Source: CAYPZT01 sp964415435 (GTDB taxonomy: Bacteria > Patescibacteriota > Microgenomatia > UBA1406 > GWC2-37-13). From it: 51,526 nucleotides of DNA. The stretch is taken from NCBI GenBank assembly GCA_964415435.1, contig CAYPZT010000003.1, positions 1 to 51,526 of the forward strand. Reading direction: 5' to 3'. Within the stretch, counting starts at the first letter, position 1. Each line of letters starts with the position of its first letter. Shown piece after piece: positions 33,225-40,974 of this stretch. Under the pieces are notes generated by a model. It did no database searches and was not told the DNA's origin. It was given only the letters and a program-made list of their open reading frames with translations. A program made the translations under genes and the position numbers.

Positions 33225-34454
33225 TTACTCGACGAGAGTGATTGCGGTACCTTTTTTGTTAGCACGTCCTGTTCTTCCAATACGGTGAATATAGTTCTCG
33301 TAGGAATCAGGAATGTCATAGTTTATAACGTGTGAAACGTTGGGAATGTCAAGTCCACGCGCCGCAACATCAGTTGCCACAAGCACCTTCACCACATCTT
33401 CCTTGAACATGCGGATTGCTTGAATACGTTTGAACTGTGGTTTATCCCCATGAATCGAGGCGACTTTGTGTCCGCGTTTATAAAGTTCACGGCTCACACC
33501 CTCAACTCCCAGTTTTGTACGGCCGAAAACAAGCACCTTGGTAAGACCCTCTTTTCCAAGAAGATCATGGAGTATATCGATTTTCTTTGCGCCATTTTGT
33601 ATATGAACGACGTCCTGCGTAATATGCGCAACCGTTTCCTGCTTCTTGACTGAAACGATTGTCGGATTCACGACAAACGACTGGATCAAAGACTGGATGG
33701 CAGGTGAAACCGTCGCCGAGAAAAAGAGTGACTGCCTCTCGGTAGGGAGAAGCGAGATAATGTGTTTGACATCGGGAAGAAAACCCATATCCAGCATCTG
33801 ATCGACCTCGTCCAAAACGATGACTTTAAATTCGGCGGGCTTGAGCACATTGCGCTCAATAAGATCCTTCAGGCGTCCTGGAGTACCGATAACTACTTCA
33901 GGATTTCTCCTAAGTTCGCGGATCTGATTCTGCATTGAAGACTTTCCGATACAGAACGCGCTATAGATAGACAGACCATTCGTGAGCTTACGAAGCTCAT
34001 CACGAATCTGGAGCGCGAGTTCACGGGTTGGAGTGATAATAAGAGCTTTATAGCTTCGATCCTGAATAAGTTTGCTCAGGATAGGAACAATAAATGCACC
34101 TGTCTTACCGGTCCCTGTATTGGCGATACCTATAACATCCTTACCTTCCAGGATGGCAGGAATGGCCTTTTCCTGAATAGGAGTCATATTGACATAGCCT
34201 CGTTCTGCAATATTTGCGCTAAGACGCGCGTCAAGAGGGATTGCTGTAAACGGCTGGGTTTGAACAACAGGCTCTTCGACCACAGGCTTTACAGCGGTAG
34301 CCTTAGCAATATAGTTGCGAATGTCATGAGCGGTAGCTTTGCGAAATCCGCGGTTACCACCACGGCGAAAACCACCGAAACGTCTAAAATTCCCACCACG
34401 ATATCCACCTCTTTGTGGACCACGAAATGATCTGTTCCTGTTATACATATACAA
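33225..34454 (-). CDS. DEAD-box RNA helicase with Arg/Gly-rich N-terminus
   Basis: A 409-residue SF2 helicase. The first 40 residues are an RGG-like tail (FRGPQRGGYRGGNFRRFGG). The Q motif is near MTPIQEKAIP, Walker A is ANTGTGKTGAF, motif II is VLDEVDQML (DEVD rather than DEAD), motif III is FSATV and motif VI is HRIGRTGRANKKG. It unwinds structured RNA, typically in ribosome assembly or mRNA turnover, especially in the cold. It stops soon after motif VI, so the RNA-binding tail of CsdA-like helicases is replaced by the N-terminal RGG region. A long structured leader precedes it. Confidence 0.93.
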   Translation of the reverse strand: MYMYNRNRSFRGPQRGGYRGGNFRRFGGFRRGGNRGFRKATAHDIRNYIAKATAVKPVVEEPVVQTQPFTAIPLDARLSANIAERGYVNMTPIQEKAIPAILEGKDVIGIANTGTGKTGAFIVPILSKLIQDRSYKALIITPTRELALQIRDELRKLTNGLSIYSAFCIGKSSMQNQIRELRRNPEVVIGTPGRLKDLIERNVLKPAEFKVIVLDEVDQMLDMGFLPDVKHIISLLPTERQSLFFSATVSPAIQSLIQSFVVNPTIVSVKKQETVAHITQDVVHIQNGAKKIDILHDLLGKEGLTKVLVFGRTKLGVEGVSRELYKRGHKVASIHGDKPQFKRIQAIRMFKEDVVKVLVATDVAARGLDIPNVSHVINYDIPDSYENYIHRIGRTGRANKKGTAITLVE

Positions 34455-34609
34455 AAAAAGAACTAATTAATGTAAGAGGGTAAGAGCTCTGGAGAAGCTC
34501 TTTAAATCTAGGACTTAAAAATGAAGAGCTTCGAATTATTGACTGCTACGCTTACAGATTCCTTACGGTCTCTTACTTACATTATATCACAAAGCGAGCG
34601 CATCTGCAA
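34455..34609 (-). promoter_or_regulatory. Promoter and structured 5' leader of the DEAD-box helicase
   Basis: On the minus strand TTGCAG (34604-34609) and an extended TATAAT (34581-34586) are 17 nt apart, giving a leader of about 120 nt. In the leader one segment, plus-strand 34494-34502, can pair perfectly over 9 bp with 34524-34532, or most of it can pair over 7 bp with 34482-34488. The two hairpins exclude each other. GTAAG occurs repeatedly near the 5' end and CTTAC near the 3' end. Confidence 0.6.
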
Positions 34610-34658
34610 AGTCAGGAAAAACTGACCCCAATTCGAGGCTAGAATAGTCTTATAGCAC

Positions 34659-34687
34659 TTGATTTATATAGTACTATAGGTTATAAT
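34659..34687 (+). promoter_or_regulatory. Promoter of the 98-aa membrane protein gene
   Basis: TTGATT (34659-34664) and TATAAT (34682-34687) are 17 nt apart. The leader is about 30 nt and contains AAAGGGG too far from the ATG to be a normal Shine-Dalgarno. Confidence 0.6.
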
Positions 34688-34722
34688 ATCCACCATAAAG
34701 GGGACGACCTGTAGTAATCTAT

Positions 34723-35019
34723 ATGAAACACGCATATAAACAAATCCGCGCTTTTTTACGGAAACCTCTTGTTGCATTTATTATCTATCCCATACTTATC
34801 TATTGGTTGTTTTTCAGTGCATTTCCAGCCGCTCTTGATGGGGGAGCGGAGCAGGGTGCGATCGTATTTACGCTTTGCATTCTCGTCGCTGTCGTTCTGA
34901 TGCTTAAACTCATTCTTATCCCTGTATCCCTATTGGCTCAACTTGAAATTAAGCTCATGAAATCTCTTAAGAACAGAGGTATAAACTACACCCCCGTCCG
35001 ACTCAGATTCAGAATATAA
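34723..35019 (+). CDS. Small two-helix membrane protein, 98 aa
   Basis: This 98-residue protein has two hydrophobic helices (about residues 15-35 and 44-70) joined by a short acidic loop (ALDGGAEQG), with basic ends. Both ends probably lie inside. No family is recognised. It has its own promoter and lies 52 bp upstream of the DsbA-like gene. Confidence 0.65.
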   Translation: MKHAYKQIRAFLRKPLVAFIIYPILIYWLFFSAFPAALDGGAEQGAIVFTLCILVAVVLMLKLILIPVSLLAQLEIKLMKSLKNRGINYTPVRLRFRI

Positions 35020-35059
35020 GCCGTTCACTTACTTCTGTTTCCGCTCCTTTTTTACGTGC

Positions 35060-35065
35060 TATAAT
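35060..35065 (+). promoter_or_regulatory. Extended -10 box of the DsbA-like gene
   Basis: TGC-TATAAT ends 6 nt before ATG 35072, placing the expected transcription start at the A of the ATG: a clear leaderless case. Confidence 0.6.
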
Positions 35066-35071
35066 GATTGA

Positions 35072-35740
35072 ATGAATAAAAATACTTTGGTCGTAACCAT
35101 CGTTTCTATCCTTCTTATCGTAGGCTTCCTTTTTGCAGCATATACGCTAACGAGCGGTCCATCTAAGCCGACGATTGTCACAGAAGTCAGCAAGCTTTTA
35201 GCCGATGATCATATGAAATGGTCAGCCGAGAAGAAAAACATCCTCGTTGAATACAGTGACCTGCAGTGTCCGGCATGTAAGAACTTTCATGATTACATCA
35301 CGGCCGATCTTGAGACTACACGAAGCGGACAGATCGATGTGACCAAAAATATCACTCTTATCTATCGGCACTTTCCTCTAAAAGATCTTCACCCTAACTC
35401 AGAAGAATCTGCCTGGGCTGCAGAAGCTGCCGCCAAGCAGGGCAAGTTTTTTGAGTACGCCGACAAACTTTTTGATACACAGGCCGATTGGGAAGGGCTC
35501 GATGATCCGCGGGAATTTTTTACCACGCTTGCCGGAGAACTTAAACTTGATACTGAAAAATTTACCCAAGATATGAACTCACAAGAGGTGAAGAACAGAG
35601 TGGAACGTGATTACCAGTCAGGCGTGAGCTATGGTGTTAATGCCACACCCACCTTTTTCTTGAACGGCCAGAAATTAGACAATCTTCGTTCATTCGAAGA
35701 GTTCCGTGCGCTTCTTGAGCAGGTAGGACAAAACAAGTAA
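35072..35740 (+). CDS. DsbA-like thiol oxidoreductase, membrane-anchored
   Basis: A 222-residue protein with an N-terminal signal anchor (VVTIVSILLIVGFLFAAYTL) and a thioredoxin_4/DsbA domain. The active site is QCPACK (Cys66, Cys69) and the cis-Pro loop is NATPTFFLNG. IYRHFPLKDLHPNS is also typical. It forms or reshuffles disulfides in exported proteins. The Cys-rich protein at 8.7 kb and the Cys pair of the 9.5-kb protein are candidate clients. A redox partner such as VKOR or DsbB is not in the window. Confidence 0.92.
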   Translation: MNKNTLVVTIVSILLIVGFLFAAYTLTSGPSKPTIVTEVSKLLADDHMKWSAEKKNILVEYSDLQCPACKNFHDYITADLETTRSGQIDVTKNITLIYRHFPLKDLHPNSEESAWAAEAAAKQGKFFEYADKLFDTQADWEGLDDPREFFTTLAGELKLDTEKFTQDMNSQEVKNRVERDYQSGVSYGVNATPTFFLNGQKLDNLRSFEEFRALLEQVGQNK

Positions 35741-35744
35741 GGTT

Positions 35745-36497
35745 TTAAGCTGTTCTCCAGACATATTCAAACACAGCCCGCTGTGAAGAAACAATAGGAC
35801 CACTTTCTATTACTATTCCAATTATGTCTTTCTTATAGTCTAATATTGCTATTTTATTGCCATAAATATATGTTTCTGCGCTGAACTGTACAGAATCAGC
35901 CAGTATCTTTGTTTCACGGAGAGACTCCTTGTCGGTTTTCAGAAGCTCATGTCCTTTACGGTTCTTCACGGCAAGGACACGTATTGATATATTTTTCCGG
36001 ATGCGCTCTTCGATAAATGCTCGGTGATGCTCCTGGCTAAATACGAGAGTCTCTGTTTCTTGGTTTGTCCAGAGCAGAATCTCTTGAGGAAGCGTAAGGA
36101 TGTCAATTTTGATCTGTTCAAGCCCACGTTTTCCTTCATACACGCGCACCTTCGGCCGTATCTCGGATGCGGCATAGATGGACTGCAGTTCGGACAAATG
36201 TTCTTCAAGTTCAAGTCCCTTTCGACCGATCCTGCGCTCTCGGGCATACACCAACCGTAACAGTGTTTTGGGTTCAATAGTACTATAAAGACGCCTATAA
36301 TTCCTGAAGTTTTCCTGAAGCATGCCTTTTTCGCTAAGCTGGGATGCGATAAGGTAGGCGGTGGATCGTTCCAGCCTCGCTTTCTTAGCGATCTCCTGCA
36401 TTGTCGCGGGACCAAGAGTAAATGCGGCAACAAAAAATTGACGCTCCTTCGCGGAAAGCCCAAGGAGTTCAAGGGCGTCTTTTACCAGATTTTCCAT
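35745..36497 (-). CDS. TrmB-like transcriptional regulator
   Basis: A 250-residue protein. Residues 1-75 are a winged helix-turn-helix: ALELLGLSAKERQFFVA, then TMQEIAKKARLERSTAYLI. This is followed by a coiled segment (RERRIGRKGLELEEHLSEL) and a C-terminal domain starting KVRVYEGKRGLEQI, as in TrmB family regulators, where it binds sugars. Its regulon is unknown; no operator is evident. It is convergent with the DsbA-like gene (4 bp apart). Confidence 0.85.
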   Translation of the reverse strand: MENLVKDALELLGLSAKERQFFVAAFTLGPATMQEIAKKARLERSTAYLIASQLSEKGMLQENFRNYRRLYSTIEPKTLLRLVYARERRIGRKGLELEEHLSELQSIYAASEIRPKVRVYEGKRGLEQIKIDILTLPQEILLWTNQETETLVFSQEHHRAFIEERIRKNISIRVLAVKNRKGHELLKTDKESLRETKILADSVQFSAETYIYGNKIAILDYKKDIIGIVIESGPIVSSQRAVFEYVWRTA

Positions 36498-36649
36498 ATC
36501 TTATGGACTAATATTATATACGAATAAATATCATTTTCCAATATAATTGGACGACAATCCGCTTATGCCTAAATCAGCTTCGGCATGTCCTTTTTTATAC
36601 TGCATTTTTGAGTTCCATCTCAAAAGATGAGACAATTCTCTTACAACTT

Positions 36650-37756
36650 ATGAGAAACAAAATAAAGGTCGCTCTGGTTTATGGAGGCAAAAGCGGTGAA
36701 CATGAGGTGTCACTTCAGTCAGCCAAATCAGTCTATGAAGCGCTTGATAAGGACAAGTACGACATTCACCTTATCGGCATCGACAAAACGGGCCGGTGGC
36801 TCTTGGGCGAAGCTTCACATTATCTTCTCAACACTAGTAATCCTAAACTCATTGCCTTGAATGAAGCGAATACCAAAGAAATTACACCAGTACAGTCGGG
36901 GACCACTACCGGCCTTATAACCATTGAGAATGGGGGAGAGATGGGCACGGTAGACGTGTTTTTCCCCATCATGCACGGTACCTACGGAGAAGATGGCAGT
37001 ATGCAGGGAATGCTTGAACTTTTGAACACCGCGTATGTAGGCGCGGGAGTGCTGGGGTCAGCGATAGGAATGGATAAGGATGTCATGAAACGACTGTTGA
37101 CTCAAGCTGGTATCCCAGTTACAGATTATGTGACCGTAAGAAAAGGGGAGAGGGGAAGAGAAATTGTGAAGAGGGCAGTAGAGCAGTTTGGATTTCCACT
37201 CTTCGTGAAACCTGCCAATATGGGATCATCGGTTGGAGTAAGTAAAGTATCAAATAAAAAAGAACTTGTTAAGGCAGTCCAAACTGCACTCAAATACGAT
37301 ATAAAAGCGCTCATTGAAAAAGCGGTGACGGGACGTGAAATTGAATGCTCTGTGCTCGGCAACAGCAACCCACTCGCTTCAGTTCCTGGAGAAGTGATTC
37401 CTCATCATGAGTTTTATTCGTATGAAGCAAAATATATAGACGAGAATGGTGCCGGACTTGTTATACCCGCACATCTGCCGGCCGACATCAAAACAATGAT
37501 CCAGAAAACTGCTGTAGATGCATTTAAAGTTTTGGAGTGTTCAGGTATGGCACGAGTGGATTTTTTCCTCACCGCAGGGGGAGAGATATTCGTAAACGAG
37601 ATCAACACTATCCCCGGCTTTACCAAAATCAGCATGTACCCAAAGCTGTGGGAGGCTTCAGGACTCTCTTATCGAGAACTTCTGGATCGATTGATACAAC
37701 TTGCGATAGAAAGAAAAAATGAAAAAGATAAATTAAAAAGGAGTTATGATTTGTGA
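36650..37756 (+). CDS. ddl: D-alanine--D-alanine ligase
   Basis: A 368-residue ATP-grasp ligase making D-Ala-D-Ala for peptidoglycan. Visible are VALVYGGKSGEHEVS at the N-terminus, PIMHGTYGEDGSMQG, FVKPANMGSSVGVSKV (ATP-binding loop), EIECSVLG, the metal-binding FLTAGGEIFVNEINTIPG and KISMYPKLWEASG. ATG 36650 starts the conserved region; a TTG at 36608 is in frame. A TATACT (36596-36601) predicts a start near 36608, so this gene has a leader of about 40 nt. Its 3' end overlaps the convergent murF gene by 13 bp. Confidence 0.95.
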   Translation: MRNKIKVALVYGGKSGEHEVSLQSAKSVYEALDKDKYDIHLIGIDKTGRWLLGEASHYLLNTSNPKLIALNEANTKEITPVQSGTTTGLITIENGGEMGTVDVFFPIMHGTYGEDGSMQGMLELLNTAYVGAGVLGSAIGMDKDVMKRLLTQAGIPVTDYVTVRKGERGREIVKRAVEQFGFPLFVKPANMGSSVGVSKVSNKKELVKAVQTALKYDIKALIEKAVTGREIECSVLGNSNPLASVPGEVIPHHEFYSYEAKYIDENGAGLVIPAHLPADIKTMIQKTAVDAFKVLECSGMARVDFFLTAGGEIFVNEINTIPGFTKISMYPKLWEASGLSYRELLDRLIQLAIERKNEKDKLKRSYDL

Positions 37757-39120
37757 GATTTCTTTTCAAGCCAGTATGCCGTCTGCCGACATAAAAACTT
37801 TTCGTCTTTCTTGTGAAGCAGGATCTTCTTAATGGCTTCTTCCAGAAAGATCGTGTTTTGTGATCCTTTCACAAGAAGAATTGTCTTCGAGGGCAAATTA
37901 GATTCCAGCTCAAGGTACATACCTGCATCGTACGGGGTATCAAATGAGACTACATCTTTTATCTTCTTGGATACAACTGGCAGGACATATTCTTTCGTCA
38001 GAGGCCCAACCAGATATAGCCTATCAACAACCTCTCCTATTTTTTCCGCCACAATGGCGTGCTCATGAGGAGCCTCATTCCCAAGCTCTCTCATATCTCC
38101 AAACAGGAAACCAACCGGTCTTCCGGTTTTCTTTTTAAGCTCCGCCAATAGTTCGAGAAATGCAACGACCGAGGCCCGTGAAGCGTTATAGCTTGAGTCT
38201 ATGATGGTCGTCCCGTGGATTCCGGGCAGTATCGTTGATCTGCCCGGGGGCAGTACAAATGATCTCTCGAGGTTTTGAATTGCAGTTTCAGTATCTATGC
38301 CAGCCGCCTGACCTACTAACACAGCGGCAGCAAAGATCTCACCATATTCCTTTGGTAATACATAGTCTTTTATCGAGAGCTTGTAGTTTTTTTGGTTTAC
38401 TTTAAAGACAAATCGTGTCTCATTCAAAGAGACCTCATGTGCTACGATATTTACCGCAAAATTACCTTTTTGACCATATGCAAGAAGACTTACGGGATTA
38501 GTATTTTTATCAATTTTTGATATAACATCTTGAACATAGCTGTTTTCAGCGTTGTAGATACCGGTTTTGCATCCGGACATCGTTATAATCTTTCCTTTTT
38601 CTTTGGCGATTGCCTGTAGAATCGCGTTCTCCCGCTGACCTTCAGGTACATCTGCCGGCACCACCTTCTCAAACTGCATGGTATGCACCGGAAATACATT
38701 AAGAAAAACCGAGATATCCGGTTTTACCACTGTCAATAGATATTCCATGTTCTTAGGCGGATCCGGCTCATCGACCGCCATTTCTACGATGAGATACTGC
38801 ACCGCCTTTAAGTGAAATGTTCTGAACGGTGCCGCAATCAGGATCTTGATAAAGTCCATGATGCTTCGTAACGGTGTCTGAAATCCTAGGCTTTCCACAT
38901 GAAGCCCAAGTATTCCTAAAGGAACGCCTATCTCCGAGTTTCCTTTTTCAATGACGTATGTCTCATACTGATTCTTAAGGACTGCGGCTCCTGCGTCTCT
39001 TGCAGAAGATTTTCCTATAGAACCAGTTATGCCTACTACTGTCGGGTCGCCAAAAGAAAGCGCAACTCCTGCCCAAAAACGAAGATAACTGAGGATAAAA
39101 CGAACCATAGCAGCTTTCAT
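37744..39120 (-). CDS. murF: MurF-like UDP-MurNAc-tripeptide--D-alanyl-D-alanine ligase
   Basis: A 458-residue Mur ligase. The P-loop is GITGSIGKSSARD (Gly-Lys-Ser instead of the usual Gly-Lys-Thr). The central domain has YLIVEMAVDEPDPP and the C-terminal domain has TIIDSSYNASRAS (the MurF D-x-Y-N-A-N-P region), FGDMRELGNEAPHEH and ILVKGSQNTIFLEE. It adds D-Ala-D-Ala to the peptidoglycan precursor, directly using the product of the convergent Ddl. An unusual stretch at residues 85-115 looks membrane-affine. ATG 39120 is 6 nt after a TATAAT (39127-39132) with GGAG between. Confidence 0.88.
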   Translation of the reverse strand: MKAAMVRFILSYLRFWAGVALSFGDPTVVGITGSIGKSSARDAGAAVLKNQYETYVIEKGNSEIGVPLGILGLHVESLGFQTPLRSIMDFIKILIAAPFRTFHLKAVQYLIVEMAVDEPDPPKNMEYLLTVVKPDISVFLNVFPVHTMQFEKVVPADVPEGQRENAILQAIAKEKGKIITMSGCKTGIYNAENSYVQDVISKIDKNTNPVSLLAYGQKGNFAVNIVAHEVSLNETRFVFKVNQKNYKLSIKDYVLPKEYGEIFAAAVLVGQAAGIDTETAIQNLERSFVLPPGRSTILPGIHGTTIIDSSYNASRASVVAFLELLAELKKKTGRPVGFLFGDMRELGNEAPHEHAIVAEKIGEVVDRLYLVGPLTKEYVLPVVSKKIKDVVSFDTPYDAGMYLELESNLPSKTILLVKGSQNTIFLEEAIKKILLHKKDEKFLCRQTAYWLEKKSHKS

Positions 39121-39126
39121 AGCTCC

Positions 39127-39132
39127 ATTATA
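39127..39132 (-). promoter_or_regulatory. -10 box of murF
   Basis: Minus-strand TATAAT ends 6 nt before the murF ATG. The interval is GGAGCT, which could also serve as a weak Shine-Dalgarno if transcription starts further upstream. Confidence 0.5.
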
Positions 39133-39176
39133 TAACATCCCTGGCACTACTCGACCTACAGGAATTGCAGGGGAAA

Positions 39177-39234
39177 GGGGAGTATAGACTGTTTTGACAG
39201 TCTAATCCCCTAAAAATAGCCTCGAAATGAGGCT
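39177..39234. repeat. Two adjacent hairpins upstream of murF
   Basis: First hairpin: TAGACTGT-TTTG-ACAGTCTA (39185-39204), extended outward by GGGGA/TCCCC (39177-39181 / 39206-39210). Second: AGCCTC (39218-39223), 5-nt loop, GAGGCT (39229-39234). On the minus strand the second is followed by ATTTTTA, so it can act as an intrinsic terminator for transcripts coming from 40 kb. Both share half-site words with the array at 39659-40023. Confidence 0.6.
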
Positions 39235-39382
39235 GAAAAAGGGGCATTTTTGAGGGTGTAGTAAACAGGGAAGAATCCTACATTTATTTTATGCAAATGG
39301 AAACAGAAGGGAATAAACCACGAAAAATATCACATATGTTAAAAGCGGAAAATGAAACCCTTCTCTTCCGGTAGGCACGGGT

Positions 39383-39412
39383 AACGTCGTAAAAGATACA
39401 ATTTACGACGTT
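39383..39412. repeat. Perfect 11-bp inverted repeat with 8-bp asymmetric core
   Basis: AACGTCGTAAA (39383-39393), core AGATACAA, TTTACGACGTT (39402-39412). The 11-8-11 layout with an asymmetric core resembles tyrosine-recombinase crossover sites (loxP/dif type). It lies in gene-free DNA. It could instead be an operator or a transcript hairpin. Confidence 0.55.
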
Positions 39413-39658
39413 GTGCAGACTTTCTTCCCTCCATATATAGGTGCCATTTTTCATGAAATTCCATAAGAACATATTTTCATGAATATCCCTTATAAGAGAA
39501 GAATGGTTTATTGAATTATTTTTATTCTCCACCAAATAATCAAAAAAATTTCATTATTCTCTCCGCACTGCAACTATCTTGGCCCCTCTCGAACTGGTTC
39601 ACATTTAAGACCCTCAGGAAAGTACCTCTCTCCTCGGGGGTGCCCGGGTATAGCATTA

Positions 39659-40023
39659 TTTAGAGCGTAATATAAGCCTAAATACGTAATTTTGAGGCTA
39701 ATTCCAACAAAATTTACCGCATATCTTATTCAAAGAAGTATGCTATTTAGATTGTCAAATTGCTCTAAATAACATTATTTGAGGCTAAATCTGCTTGTAT
39801 GGAAGATCAGACTGTCATCGCATTTAGATTGCCAACACAGTCTAAAGTAGTGGGATCGAGGCTGAAACATCGGGCATCGGTCTCTTGGAGAAAAGATATT
39901 TGGATTGTCATATAAGCCTAAATTGGTTATTTCAAGGCTAAATTTATACTATCAGTATCTACGGAGAAGGAAGATAGTTTAGACTGTCAAATTGCTCTAA
40001 TCTATATATTTTGAGGCTAAATT
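39659..40023. repeat. Array of five degenerate 46-bp repeats
   Basis: Units start at 39659, 39746, 39823, 39899 and 39978 (periods 87, 77, 76, 79). All five follow TTTAGA (TTTGGA once), exactly 12 nt, YCTAAW, exactly 11 nt, then RAGGCTRAA(A/T). Internal 12-mers fall in classes: the 39659 and 39899 units end ATATAAG, the 39746 and 39978 units end AAATTGC. Non-repeated DNA of 30-42 bp separates the units. Each unit can form TTTAG-/-CTAAA stems. Together with 39121-39658 and 40024-40166 this makes a gene-free stretch of 1046 bp. Confidence 0.75.
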
Positions 40024-40030
40024 CTACGGT

Positions 40031-40039
40031 TTATCCACA
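40031..40039 (+). promoter_or_regulatory. Perfect consensus DnaA box
   Basis: TTATCCACA matches the bacterial DnaA-box consensus exactly and lies 8 bp after the last repeat unit. I see no second perfect box in the gene-free region. Confidence 0.45.
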
Positions 40040-40060
40040 TGCATGAATTACAAACTATCC

Positions 40061-40124
40061 GTTCGTGAATAATAGTGTCCTATAGTATTTAAAACACTAT
40101 AGGATATATTCCTCACGTTCGTGA
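40061..40124. repeat. Palindrome flanked by direct repeats
   Basis: TCCTATAGT (40078-40086), 9-nt loop, ACTATAGGA (40096-40104) is a perfect 9-bp inverted repeat. Identical GTTCGTGA octamers lie on both sides (40061-40068 and 40117-40124). Its role is unknown. A pyrimidine-rich tract (about 40128-40170) follows to the stop of the IMPase gene. Confidence 0.5.
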
Positions 40125-40166
40125 TACTTACTTTCCCTCTATCCCTTTACCCCTCTCCTCTCTCCT

Positions 40167-40973
40167 CTATCTTTCAGGTCGGTCTATTTTTTCAGGATTA
40201 AAAGATTTAATGAATGGAAGAAATTTTTTTAATAGTTCGGGATCACCAGCAACCGCAGAATATTTAGTATCTCTGTCTTCCAAGCGTACCAGGAGAGGGT
40301 TACCCTTCCAGTCAGCCACTTCTCCACCTGCTTCTCGTACAATAAGTACCCCAGCACTATAATCCCATACATGACCTGATCTTGTAAGCATCAGTTCCCC
40401 TGCACCACTCGCAACATTGCATAAATCTAAAGCAATAGCGCCATTGATTCTTATATCTCTTAAAGGAAAGGATTGCTTGCCAAAAGTAAGAAAAAAGGTT
40501 CTGCGATGAGTGAATAGGAGACTGTTCTCCAGAGCTCTCCCCTTTTTAATCTTAATCCTGCTATCGTTTTTGAAAGCGCCTTTATCTTTTTCACCAAAAA
40601 AACAGTTTTTTGAAACAGGATCGTACACTATGCCAGCCAAAAGCTCATTACCTTTCACAACTCCAATCGAAACCGCGAAATAAGGAAAGCCCGCTTCGAA
40701 ATTACTTGTCCCATCTATTGGATCAACAACAAACGTTATATCGCCTATAGCACTAACGCCACTCTCCTCCCCCACAAAACCGATCTTCATTTTTGGGAAA
40801 TGCTTCGGCGCTTCTTCCATGATGGTCCTGTAAAGGAAATGCTGAGTCTTTTCATCTGTTTCTGTCAAAATATCCCGAGGTCCTGTTTTATGCCGAAAAG
40901 AACCGCCTTTTCTAAATCCTTCCAGTATCACTTGACCGGCCGCAAAACTTGTCTTCTTCAAAAATTCAATCAT
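40167..40973 (-). CDS. Inositol monophosphatase family protein
   Basis: A 268-residue Mg-dependent phosphatase of normal length. The metal ligands are Glu69-Glu70 (FVGEESG) and Asp84/Asp87 in VVDPIDGTSNFEAGFP. The C-terminal motif is HVWDYSAGVLIVREAGG. Family members dephosphorylate inositol phosphates, 3'-phosphoadenosine phosphate (CysQ) or fructose-1,6-bisphosphate; which is not decidable. It starts 1 bp after the stop of the upstream membrane-protein gene. Confidence 0.92.
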   Translation of the reverse strand: MIEFLKKTSFAAGQVILEGFRKGGSFRHKTGPRDILTETDEKTQHFLYRTIMEEAPKHFPKMKIGFVGEESGVSAIGDITFVVDPIDGTSNFEAGFPYFAVSIGVVKGNELLAGIVYDPVSKNCFFGEKDKGAFKNDSRIKIKKGRALENSLLFTHRRTFFLTFGKQSFPLRDIRINGAIALDLCNVASGAGELMLTRSGHVWDYSAGVLIVREAGGEVADWKGNPLLVRLEDRDTKYSAVAGDPELLKKFLPFIKSFNPEKIDRPER

Positions 40974-40974
40974 A

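Noticed and set aside
34521..34625. 34-codon plus-strand ORF over the helicase leader
   Set aside because: It is antisense to a clear promoter and leader, with no start signals and no conserved-looking sequence.
34634..34650. Additional copy of the GAGGCTA repeat word near 34.64 kb
   Set aside because: Only the 7-base word matches; the TTTAGA and CTAAA half-sites at the fixed distances are absent.
39450..39483. Direct repeat TTTTCATGAA as a mobile-element end
   Set aside because: Two copies 26 bp apart without inverted ends or a transposase; too short to support an element.
39284..39535. 83-codon minus-strand ORF in the gene-free kilobase
   Set aside because: It runs through the perfect 11-8-11 inverted repeat and two copies of TTTTCATGAA, has no promoter or ribosome site, and its protein has no coherent helix, domain or hydrophobic pattern.
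39659..40023. CRISPR array
   Set aside because: Spacing is CRISPR-like, but repeats are strongly diverged between units, differ from the near-identical repeats of real arrays, and no cas gene is in the window.
39121..40166. Chromosomal origin oriC
   Set aside because: Only one perfect DnaA box is present, there is no AT-rich unwinding element with DnaA-trio, and dnaA, dnaN and rpmH are absent. Kept only as a weak possibility.
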